A stretch of 64,000 nucleotides of DNA, taken from Molanna angustata. Its lineage: Eukaryota; Arthropoda; Insecta; Trichoptera; Molannidae. The stretch covers positions 8,099,986 through 8,163,985 of the forward strand of contig OY754964.1 of assembly GCA_963576475.1 (NCBI GenBank), written 5' to 3'. Positions 55,684 to 64,000 of the stretch are shown here, in pieces (within the stretch, counting starts at the first letter, position 1; each line of letters opens with the position of its first letter). Below the pieces are notes generated by a model that did no database searches, had not been told where the DNA came from, and saw nothing but the letters and a program-made list of their open reading frames with translations. Position numbers and translations under genes: made by a program.

Positions 55684-55883
55684 AAAATAGAAATAGAATA
55701 ATGTTTATAAAGAAATGCTTTTACTCATAAGCAAAATTTGAATGAAAAACAGCTTTTGTTATACTGAATGAGGGCAATATAGAAATATTATTTTCAATAT
55801 TTGTCTTGTTTGTAGTAAATCATTTGTCTAATTTAATTATTATATTTATAAAATTTCTCATACCTAATGTATGTGATTCTTAT

Positions 55884-57000
55884 ACATACCATAATGCCAT
55901 GATCCTCACATGGTAGACAGAGAAAACTGAATGCCATATATCTTGACACACAATCATCGCCTCGTCAACATTCATACACCTTCTTATACATGTTTATCTG
56001 TTCTTCACGCTTCTAACCTTTTCGTCTTTCAAAATACCATTCACATGGTCATGCCATCCCTTTCTTGGGCGGCATTGATTTCTCATTTCATTCCTATGCG
56101 CATTGTATATTTTCTTCGTCAGGCATTCCTCATTCATTCTCCCCATGTGGCCAATTAATAAATGAAATGAATTCATCATTTTCATTCTATTAATGACATC
56201 TATCTTCATCTTAAATTCTATTACAGATTCATCTTAGTGATCTCATTTAAACTGCATTTATTCTGCTTTCATGTGACTTCTGCCATGTCCAGGTTTCACT
56301 TGCATACATCAAGGTTGGCACTTTTAAGATAGCGTTATCAATGGCATCTTTAGCATCCTTTGATATGTTGCGGTCATTCATAACTGGTCTAAGTGCTCCA
56401 TTCTCTCTGTTTCTTGCCATAACTCTTCTTTCGATCTCTTTATCAATCCGTCCATTCCGGTGTTCCGTTGCTTCCCAAATAGACATATTCGTCTACTTGC
56501 TTGAGCCATTTGTTCTCTAATTTTATTTGGTACGCTGTTCTGATATCACTCTTTTGAAACACCATTTGAACTTCGATTTGCTGGCATCCATTCTCAGTAC
56601 GTTCTCTTTACATCCTTCATATACTATACTTACTGAATTGTCAACGTTTTGACATTTCTCATATACCTACTAAAATTCAGACAGATAAATTTAGACGAAT
56701 CGGAATGGGACATATTATGAATATTTCGATTTGTGTGATAGATTTTGTATTTTAATGAATCATTGTGTTGTTTTTCTTTTTAATTGTTGTGTTGTTTAAT
56801 ACGAGTTTTATGTTTTATTTTTACCATATTTTTATAATGGCTAAGAGGCCGTGTATGTGAATATAAATAAATAAATTTCAGACCCTTGCTATCCTCCATA
56901 AAAGTTCTGATGCAACATTCAACGTATAGATTGAAGAGCCATGGAGATAGCATGCACCCCATTATTTATAGAGAACTATGTTGTTACTGTGTCGGTGACA
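55884..57000 (-). pseudogene. LINE-R, 5' truncated, with internal replacement
   Basis: From the ATG-type tail at 55884 the minus strand gives GRMNEECLTKKIYNAHRNE, PRKGWHDHVNGIL, then SIWEATEHRNGRIDKEIERRVMA, ALRPVMNDRNISKDAKDAID and TLMYASETWTWQKSHESRINAV (tryptophan where the reference has a stop). Past 56876 come MLSPWLFNLYVECCIRT and the region before the palm. About 80 bp that include the YADD codons in the reference (31263-31342) are absent. In their place is a 240-bp foreign segment. The Tc1-like element at 57016 ends the copy. Confidence 0.85.
56634..56876 (+). mobile_element. SINE- or LINE-tail insertion inside LINE-R
   Basis: Foreign to the LINE reading frame. It runs from TGAATTGTCAACGTTTTGAC to GGCCGTGTATGTGAATATAAATAAATAAAT, an A-rich tail on the plus strand. 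The LINE resumes at TTTCAGACCC after losing about 80 bp, so insertion came with a deletion. Confidence 0.6.
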
Positions 57001-57015
57001 CAAACACGTGATATT

Positions 57016-57890
57016 CAGTAGTGGCCAAAAGAATGGAAACTTTTTATTTTGACTACATTTTTCAACTTACTAGGTGATTCATTTTACTTTTTCATTGAAA
57101 TTTTATTGCAATCTTATTGTTTTTAATGACAAATATTTTCTTTTGTTTATTTCGCAAGAAACAATAAATATTTTCTTAATTATTTTAACTTTTTTTTACA
57201 AAATTAGTTAATCCTTTCTAATTTGTCTCATAATGAGTTGTAAGGAACATATACCTTACTATTTGATGATATGAATCATCATTATTACTCACATTTTTTT
57301 CTGGAAATTTGTTTTTTTGATGTCTGTGATCATTAGAAAGTAATTATTGAGGATATTTGAAATCCTATCTAAGCAAGAGCTATTAGTCTGTCGTTCGTCC
57401 TGTACTGTGTCATTTGTAAGTGGTTGGAGTGTTTTTTCAAGTTCTGAGATTATTTTATTCTGAAACTTCTTCTGAAACATGCTTGGAGGCTACTGGTCAC
57501 CTACAAAATGTAGTAGAGCAGTTACCCTGCGAGAAGAGGGATATACATATAAACAAATTGCTGAAAAGTTGGGACACAGAGCGTCCAAGTCTGGAGTTCA
57601 AAGGTCTGCGAGAGGTTCAAAGTCTCCAAAAGTTTACACAATGCTGTAAAATCTGGCAGAAACCAGAAGACGTTATTGATAGACGACAGAAGGATAACGA
57701 AATTAGCTCTTCAAGACCGTAGATCCACTTCGAGTGATATCCAACACATCCTTGCTGAGAGTGGTATAATTGTAAGCGATAGGACGATTCGACGACGCCT
57801 AGTCAACAATGGATTAAGGGCCAGAAGGCCAAGAAAAAAGCTTACTTGAATAGTAAACAAAGGGAAAAAAGACTCATAGTTTTTTCAAGT
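57016..57890 (+). mobile_element. Tc1-like DNA transposon, 3' truncated
   Basis: Left terminus CAGTAGTGGCCAAAAGAATGGAAAC is a typical Tc1-group inverted repeat. A leader of about 500 bp precedes the transposase start region. Only the DNA-binding half of the transposase is present, and no right terminus is found before family I begins near 57920. It sits against the end of a LINE-R copy. Confidence 0.75.
57518..57849 (+). pseudogene. Tc1-type transposase, N-terminal DNA-binding part
   Basis: AVTLREEGYTYKQIAEKLG, a helix-turn-helix of the paired-like type, then SKSGVQRS. The frame ends at a TAA near 57646. In the next frame HNAVKSGR...QKT leads to DDRRITKLAL, STSSDIQHILAESGIIVSDR and TIRRRLVNNGLRARRPRKK up to a TGA at 57847-57849. 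Together these are both HTH subdomains and the GRP-like linker of a Tc1 transposase. A single frameshift separates them. The catalytic DDE domain is missing, so no transposition is possible. Confidence 0.82.
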
Positions 57891-57919
57891 CAAGTTTGTT
57901 CAAAATGCAGAAAAATATC

Positions 57920-58090
57920 AATAAACATTAGGTTTCCGTTGATTTAATTCACGTATAAAACTTTTTTAACGCACGTGATATTTATCTTAACTAACATGTA
58001 ACTTCATCATGTATTAGGATGTTTTAATAAATCATATTATATTCAATTACTAGATTCAGCGTTTTATGTTCTCTTAATTTCTCCCAAATG
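57920..58090 (+). repeat. Family I repeat, copy 2
   Basis: TTAGGTTTCCGTTGATTTAATTCACGTATAAAAC, TTTTTAACGCACGTGATATTT and AGATTCAGCGTTTTATGTTC; see 18590-18760. Confidence 0.7.
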
Positions 58091-58715
58091 TAAAACAAAA
58101 TGTTTAATTTTGTTTTATAAAAGTCTGTACTTAACATCTATAAAACATATTGTCATATAAAAGGAATATAACAGGTTCATCGACAACTACATATTATGTT
58201 TTATAAAAGTTTTTGTTTTTCATTTATAAAACCAACTGTTGAATAATATAAACGTCACACTAATAATTTTATGTCGTATTGAAGTCATCCATAATACCAC
58301 TATACAATCGTCTATTAAAGTTTTTTCTAAAACGTTTAAAGGCCAATAAGTTGTTTAGATGTTATAATAATACCCTTTTTATGACGATATTGTCTTTTTA
58401 AAAATCTTTATACAACTGAAATGTTTTTATGACATACAGCTTTGTTAAGTTAACATTTCGATTAAGACCATTATGTGATCCTTGTATAATTACGTTGCAA
58501 AAACGTTTATGGGACGTTGCAATTAGACTATTTAGTTAGACGACTTAACCGTCAGATGTACAACGTCTATACGACTAACAGAGTTAGTTAATAACCACTA
58601 TAAAACTCCTATACGACTAAAAGTCATAGGTATAACTCTTATTTATACGACTTGTTTGCTAGTTGGATTGTCTCTGGGGGAAACATAAAATTAAAATAGT
58701 CGCATCATTTCTAAC
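58091..58715. other. No gene; repeated TTTTATAAAAG words
   Basis: TTTTATAAAAGT (58112), ATATAAAAGG and TTTTATAAAAGTTTTTG (58200) recur. From 58500, ACGACTTAACC, ACGACTAACAG and ACGACTAAAAG form a loose tandem motif. Nothing coding. Confidence 0.4.
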
Positions 58716-58955
58716 TTCGGCCTTCGTGGCTCAGTTGGTTAGGTATCTGACTACTGATCCAAGGGTCCCAGATTCGATTCCCGGTGGAGATACAGTTTTT
58801 AATTGTGTTTTAAGTCTGGCTCTGTGAGACGATTAATACCATAAGCAGATCGTAAGTCTCCAGAATGTGGCAGCTTGTTATTGGTGCATGTTAAATAATT
58901 ATTTCACATTGTACCTGTTAGTTGCCCGTGAAGCTACATAAAACAAAAAGTTATA
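58716..58955 (+). mobile_element. SINE2, tRNA-derived, full-length reference copy
   Basis: TTCGTGGCTCAGTTGGTTAGG (A box) and AGATTCGATTCCCGG (B box) form a Pol III promoter. The body TACAGTTTTTAATTGTG, CTCCAGAATGTGGCAGC and a tail TTTCACATTGTACCTGTTAG...CGTGAAGC...ACAAAAAG follow. It is not a tRNA gene because the 3' acceptor strand is missing. The tail is the unit amplified at 49100-49690. Confidence 0.85.
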
Positions 58956-59147
58956 ATATAATATTATGCTGATTAATTATTTAAATGTTTTATCAAATGA
59001 CAGAACGAACGCGTATAATATCTGTCAAATGACAAATGTCAACCACGGTGGACGGTGCTGCCAGGACTTAAATTTTTAGATATTATTGGAGAGTTGCACG
59101 AAAAAAATATGAATCCTTATGAAGAAGGGGTTGAACTTAACATTGTT
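58956..59147. other. Short spacer
   Basis: AATGACAGAACG...TGTCAAATGACAAATGTCAA contains repeated TGTCA/TGACA words; no gene. Confidence 0.35.
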
Positions 59148-59710
59148 TTTACTCCTCACTACCCCAAGGGGATTTATGAATTCGTAATTTTTAAGGTAAT
59201 TTTTTATTGCAGATTATCAACTAGTATCATGCTGGGATTGCATTCTGAAAGTTTTATCACAATGTATCTGTGTGTGTGTGTGTGCTGTGTACTATAATAT
59301 GCTACGTACGGCGTGTTTATTCTAGATTATCGATTATAGACTAAAGTGCTCATTCGATTATTTTCAAATTTTGCAAATTTGTATATCAAAAACTCGCATA
59401 GACCTCATTAGATTTTGAAGGATATCTGAATAGTGCTTCTCATTTTTTTTAACTGTCAAATATTTCAAAGTGACTCCCATGCTCGAAACTCGAAATTTGT
59501 TATTTTTATTTTCAAATTGCTAAAAGGGCACATCACTTACATAAAATGTCATTAATAAATATCAATTTTTCATAATAATATATTTAAATAATAAAAGAAT
59601 TAAACTCACTCATTTCATAAAATTGCCGAAAACTTTCTATAGAAACTTTGAATACTCTATAGTGACTTGTTAGTGAGGAGTTTAGCGTTGGCCACAACCC
59701 ACTCGTTTTA
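59148..59710 (+). repeat. Family A repeat, copy 4 (best-preserved ends)
   Basis: TTTACTCCTCACTACCCCAAGG to CTTGTTAGTGAGGAGTTTAGCG...CACAACCCACTCG, about 560 bp. Lacks the 95-bp duplication of copy 1 and the insertion of copy 2, so it is a useful reference. Non-coding. Confidence 0.78.
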
Positions 59711-60089
59711 CTAAGTGTTTATTGTTTTTTCTTAAACTATGCGGTTTTTTTCACTATTTGTTTGTTTTTAACTTAGATTATTATATGATACAGATACCTA
59801 GTCAGCGCAATGAAAGTATGACAAAAAAACCTCAGGTGAAACACACGAGTTCCACTCACCCAGACGTATACGTACACCTATCGATTCGCACACCTACATC
59901 ATAATACGTACACCTACCGATCTACTGCCTCACACATACATGTAAAAAAAACTTGTCATACATTTGAATTCGAAATTTGCACTGCACGCGGCTTCTATAC
60001 ATACCATTTAATTCTATGGTTTTTAATGTATGTGTGTAAAAGGAAATTTAATAAAATAAATATATCAAGTCAGGTGTGTTAGATATGCG
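59711..60089. other. No gene supported
   Basis: 59855-59925 repeats CACCTA(T/C)CGAT and GTACACCTA loosely. The rest is unassigned AT-rich DNA. Confidence 0.35.
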
Positions 60090-60260
60090 ATGATCAACAA
60101 ATTTTGGGTTTCCGACAGTTGGAATCGCGTATAAACCCTTTTTTACGAACGTGACATTTGCGCTTACTAAAGCGAAACTTCGTTGTTGTAATTTTTTAAA
60201 TATATCATGTTTTCTGTCAATAGATTTAGCGTTACATGCCCTTTTAATTTAGTTAGTAAT
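60090..60260 (+). repeat. Family I repeat, copy 3
   Basis: GATCAACAAATTTTGGGTTTCCG, TTTTTTACGAACGTGACATTTGCG and AGATTTAGCGTTACATGCCC; see 18590-18760. Confidence 0.7.
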
Positions 60261-60599
60261 AATAAGCAGGTAATAAGCGAAAAAAATAGATAAATATAAA
60301 CTTAGCTTCAGTATACTTCTAAGACTTGATCTGTTTTGATAGAAATACTAGAAGGTAAACTGAGAGATATATATGTACAACATAATATTGAAACAATCTA
60401 AACAAAAAGTATAATTTATGGCACATGGATTGTTAAATCGACATCACCTTAGGCTTCGCAATAAATATTGTTGGTTCAAATCAACCAACCGCTCGTGATA
60501 ATTCTCTTCTGGTCATAATAATATTTCTTCTAGGGCAATACAATTATATTTTGTGTTCAACGTCAGTCTTACATTATATTTATTTAAAATATTGTGACT

Positions 60600-60830
60600 A
60601 TTTTTTAAATATTTGAATTATTCTAATCTTTTGAAAGTGTATGACAAAATAAGGAATGAAACCACAATAATTTCAAGATGGACATTGTTAAGAGTGAGCG
60701 ATCTAAATTTATCTGTGCCAAAATTGAAGACTTCTTTCGGATTAAGGTTTCGAGTCATTGCTCCCAGAATATTCTATAAACTAACAAACAATATTAAGGA
60801 GACAAAACAGTGATTCCTTTAAAATTAAAA
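60600..60830 (+). pseudogene. Jockey-like LINE ORF2 C-terminus
   Basis: A 66-codon open frame ends LNLSVPKLKTSFGLRFRV and IAPRIFYKLTNNIKETKQ. This is the conserved V.P..RT.YG.R.F...AP..WN.LP..I pattern at the end of Jockey-group ORF2 proteins, although the usual Trp-Asn is Phe-Tyr here. No RT part precedes it within 500 bp. A 5'-truncated relic. Confidence 0.6.
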
Positions 60831-60869
60831 TATGTAAATATATGGCTATTGGTATCGGGGAGACACTAT

Positions 60870-61655
60870 ACTCCATCTTTCAAAAATCCATTTATGTAAT
60901 CGTGCCAAAAGTTCCTTGGCTGACCTCTACTTTTCGTTCCAGTTTTATCAGCCTAATGTACTTTTTTTGTCAAACGGTCATCACTCATTCTTTCTATGTG
61001 GCTAAACCACCTTAGGGCATTTATTTTCATCTTACTTAAGACATTTCTTTCAATCATACATTCTCGTTTAATATCCTCATTTCTTATTCTATCATACACC
61101 GTTTTACCACAAATTCGTCTTAGTGACTTTATTTCAACCGCGTTCATTCTATTTTCATGCGGCTTCTGCCATGTCCATGTCTCACTAGCATACATTAGAG
61201 TAGGTACGACGATACCACAGTGTACCGCGAGCTTTGCTTGCCTTGAAATAATTGGGTCAGCCATTACAGATCATAATCACTCTATTTCCTGCCGTTACTC
61301 TCCTTTCAATATCTTTTTCCAGTCTTCCATAACGCTGAAACATGCTTCCTAAGTAAAGATACTCATCCACTTGTTCATATTGTACATTCTCCACTCGTAA
61401 CTCGCATTTTGTTCGTCTTTCGCTCTTCTTAAATACCATCACTTTAGATTTAGTTGCATTTCATTCTTAGTCCATTTTGCATGCATCCATCGAATACTAT
61501 TTTAACCAAACATTCCAAGTTTTCCACACTTTCTGCCATTAATACTTTGTCATCTGCATACATTAGATCACATACAGTAACACTTTCTATTTTCAACCCA
61601 ATGTTCTCATTCTTTAGTGATCTCACACAGTAGTCAATGAATAAATAAAAATTAA
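60870..61655 (-). pseudogene. LINE-R ORF2, RT to C-terminus
   Basis: Minus strand from about 61640: ADDKVLMAESVENLECLV-like sequence (61500-61575), MMVFKKSERRTKCELRVEN, EYLYLGSMFQRYGRLEKDIERRVTAGNRV, IISRQAKLAVHCGIVVPTLMYASETWTWQKPHENRMNAVEIKSLRRICGKTVYDRIRNEDI and LRWFSHIERMSDDRLTKK. Two frame breaks (near 61260 and 61460). It stops at 60870 without the tail, so it is truncated at both ends. Tryptophan replaces the reference copy's TAG at the same site. A diverged subfamily. Confidence 0.85.
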
Positions 61656-62241
61656 TTAATTATGCTAGTGAAAAATCGATTACAAATTTGATATGTAAAG
61701 AAAACTTTGAAAGGGGTGTCCACAATATTAGCAGTAACGTGGACAAAAAGAAAATAAACAGACACAGGAAATTATTTAAGTTGATTTGTATCATATAATA
61801 TACGAGCATTTAATGAGACATGAATGAACACTTCAAAGGAACCCCAGAAGAAGTAATTCATACTGGAGTGTTGTTGGTATCTTAATTTGTATCGAAATCA
61901 ATAAAGTATCTACATAGTTTTGGTCTACACCAAAAATTTAACTCTTGCATATGGCACGTGTGTTTCTTATTTGATATAAATTAAATAACTTTTAACACTG
62001 TATTTATTTGTTTGAATATCAAATAGGAAATAATTATCTTTTGGGAATCCTTGGTGTAGAAATGGGTTAGCAAAAGGGGCGGTTGTATCTCGGTTGTAAT
62101 AGTGTATTTAGCGACATTCCAAGGGCGCTTATAGCTGTTCATTGTTTATGTGTAGCGTTACGAAACAGTCGATTTCAATTTACAACAGAAGTTGTTATTG
62201 CTTTGAGCTCTGCGGGAAATCAGGAAATTATCTGTTTCATT
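61656..62241. other. No gene supported
   Basis: AT-rich, no identified repeat. A slightly GC-richer part at 62060-62230 contains no frame of note. Confidence 0.35.
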
Positions 62242-62655
62242 TTATTGGCTAACTAATCCTAAAACATCAGCTGTCAAACATGCGGACATGACAGGTAAAA
62301 TGTCTATCTGTCGAGTAAATGAGAGATGTGAATGTGTGAAGCAGTTACTGATTTCAACAAGAGTTTTCTGATAACATGTATATAATAAATACCGTATTTT
62401 TAGCAAAATTGTGATAATTTTGTAATTTATCGGATTGTTTTTCATGAAAGTCATCAATTTTACGTTAGTTGCCATCAAATAACATATAGCGTCAAGTATA
62501 TCTAGGTACCTAAATACTAGTTTGCCAAAATGAAAACTACATATTATCATTGCCATTATTAAAAAACAATACAAAAAGCACAATATTATAATATTTTCGT
62601 CTGCCCTCTTTCTTTGGCTCCATTGTAAGTTGTAGAAGGGCATATTTATCATCAC
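62242..62655 (-). CDS. Unidentified 137-codon open frame (probably spurious)
   Basis: Open from ATG 62653-62655 to 62242. Residues 20-50 are hydrophobic (IIILCFLYCFLIMAMIICS), which could pass for a membrane segment. The rest has no motif that I recognise. The codon usage simply follows the AT bias, and there is no splice, Kozak or neighbouring gene evidence. It is the longest non-repetitive frame not explained by a mobile element, so it is recorded, but chance is the likeliest explanation. Confidence 0.15.
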   Translation of the reverse strand: MMINMPFYNLQWSQRKRADENIIILCFLYCFLIMAMIICSFHFGKLVFRYLDILDAICYLMATNVKLMTFMKNNPINYKIITILLKIRYLLYTCYQKTLVEISNCFTHSHLSFTRQIDILPVMSACLTADVLGLVSQ

Positions 62656-62799
62656 GGTTTATGTTGCCAAGTATGCGGCTTTGGGTCTCTTGGTATATTT
62701 AAAACTCTCATTGGAGACTATCGAACCATGAGATGTGCATCATCCTTCTGTATAGCTACATCTCTTATGCTTCAATTTTATTTATTTTATGGGATTTTA

Positions 62800-62930
62800 A
62801 GAGTCCAACTGACAACACAAATGGTTTAACAGCTCTAAGCTTTAAATCTCGGTCACACACCAGTTTTTGCATTTTCCAGAAGGTGGAATCTCGCCATCTG
62901 AATCCTGGTCTTTATTTCGGAATCTGGTTC
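62800..62930 (-). pseudogene. Possible LINE-W fragment
   Basis: Minus-strand translation includes LNQIPK, then PGFRWRDSTFWKMQKLVCDRDLKLRAVKP, similar to the block between RT and the YGxEAWT motif of LINE-W-type elements (F..MK..LC.RDL.L..R.R). Short, with a stop, and not joined to other blocks. Confidence 0.4.
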
Positions 62931-62955
62931 AGTTCAATGCAAATTTTATGTAATT

Positions 62956-64000
62956 AACTGTTTGTATGTAGATAGAAGAAATAATTTAATCAATTTATGC
63001 TTCCTTTGTTGTGTTTTATTAAATTTTACTTTTATATTTTTTTGTGTTGTAAAGGGTTAGGTGTCCCATTCTTCAGTTTGTTGGACTGATCCTAAATTAC
63101 TAAATATTTCACATTTTTATGAGTAAAGTGTACTTTGATAGTTGTGAGGTTTCTATTTATGGGTGAGAGCTTTGGAGACTTGAAGCCGGTAATAATCTGA
63201 TGTAATAGAGACGATCGTATATTGAAATAAACTGTTAGAAGTTTGTTCTAACAAAAGGATGTATGTATGTAGGTTTGTACGATGATTGTGAGGCAATTTG
63301 AAATTTTTGTGTTGAACGCATAAGTTACAGGTTTACCATTAACGTAAGTGAAGTTTGTCGCCCCAAGACACAACAAGAAATGTTCCTTGTGATATTGATG
63401 GTAACGGTAAGCATTGAAATTGCAACAGATATTTACGTACATAGTGCAATAATATATGATTTCATAGTATCTAATTTAGAATTGTCAGAGACTAAAGGTA
63501 GAGTCAGACGCAATGGCCATACAATTGTCATTTTTCTATGGTCATAGCGTGTGCACTGGTGCTATGGCACTTCGCCAGTTAACACTGGTAACATATTCAT
63601 ATCACTGTTGCCATAGAACTATGGCGACACTATAGTACCCGTGTGAGTGAACACTCGCATGCAGAGCCATAGAATATGATCGGTTATGGCATTGGAATAA
63701 GTATGTATTTCCTATGTGTTGGACATACATATAATGTCGTTGATTACTGTCATTCTTATAATTCGGTATCGAAATCGTGTTTTGCAATTTCATGCAAAAT
63801 GTCCGGAAAAGCATAATTGTCTGTAGTTATTGTTTCATATTCAGTTGCTAAGGCACATGAAAATACTCGGAAAACTGAGAATTAAAGGAAACACAAAATA
63901 TAAGAGCTTGATTAAGAGCTTGTTTGTTTTAAAAAATTTCAATATTATGTATTCTTTGTTATTATATTATATCAATAAATATTTTTTTATGAAATAAGTA
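62956..64000. other. No gene; cluster of CCATAG/CTATGG words
   Basis: 63500-63690 has many CTATGG or CCATAG words in both orientations (for example CTATGGTCATAG and GCCATAGAACTATGGC), suggestive of a decayed palindromic MITE. Otherwise AT-rich to the window end. Confidence 0.4.

Noticed and set aside
57420..57722. 100-codon plus frame over the Tc1 element
   Set aside because: It runs in the wrong frame; the transposase motifs are in the other two frames.
58720..58795. tRNA gene
   Set aside because: Good A and B boxes but no pairing acceptor stem, and the sequence continues as a SINE body; the same applies to 3640-3700, 12790-12855, 13690-13760, 16750-16830 and 49770-49850.

Overview
The window looks like gene-poor nuclear DNA of an insect, most likely a moth or butterfly (Lepidoptera). 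The reasons are its AT-rich composition, frequent GGTAGGTACCTACC-like words, tRNA-derived SINEs, and many 5'-truncated LINEs of types familiar from Lepidoptera. I found no host protein-coding gene, rRNA or functional tRNA that I can support. Almost everything recognisable is a transposable element or a satellite, usually broken. The species assignment is inference.

Family labels used here are my own. LINE-R: RTE-like LINE with YADD RT, a WFGH...GRPRKGW C-terminus and an (ATGT)n tail. LINE-G: LINE with a GRPPxRW C-terminus and a (GAA)n tail. LINE-W: fragments with EFEMWLxR...PW. SINE1, SINE2 and SINE3: tRNA-derived SINEs. A, B, D, E, F, G, H, I, J and K: dispersed repeats seen two or more times in the window.

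Layout. 0-1.4 kb: three tandem arrays; the largest is an amplified LINE-G 3' end. 2.4-14 kb: LINE scraps, families A, B, D and H, a 700-bp near-perfect palindrome bounded by TTAA (7112-7811), a 335-bp (AAAT)n tract and SINE1 copies. 15-28 kb: Jockey-like, LINE-R, LINE-W and LINE-G fragments, a second TTAA palindrome broken by two insertions, and two head-to-tail B elements. 29.7-38.3 kb: a Copia LTR retrotransposon on the minus strand with 158/159-bp LTRs, a tRNA-iMet-type primer site and a polypurine tract. Its reverse transcriptase is split at one point by a 4.1-kb LINE-R (30460-34589) with an exact 11-bp target duplication. 38-49 kb: more LINE ends, small MITEs and a second D inverted pair. 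49.1-49.85 kb: an 11-unit satellite with a five-unit higher-order repeat, made from the tail of SINE2. 50.2-51.6 kb: a 1.4-kb foldback element whose arms carry a CpG-rich minisatellite. 52-64 kb: nested A, hAT, LINE-G, LINE-R, Tc1 and SINE2 copies.

Nothing here behaves as a working gene system. Even the best-preserved elements (Copia, LINE-R) carry stops and frameshifts. The main interest is mechanistic: three separate cases of tandem or palindromic amplification, with clear insertion footprints that give a relative order of events.
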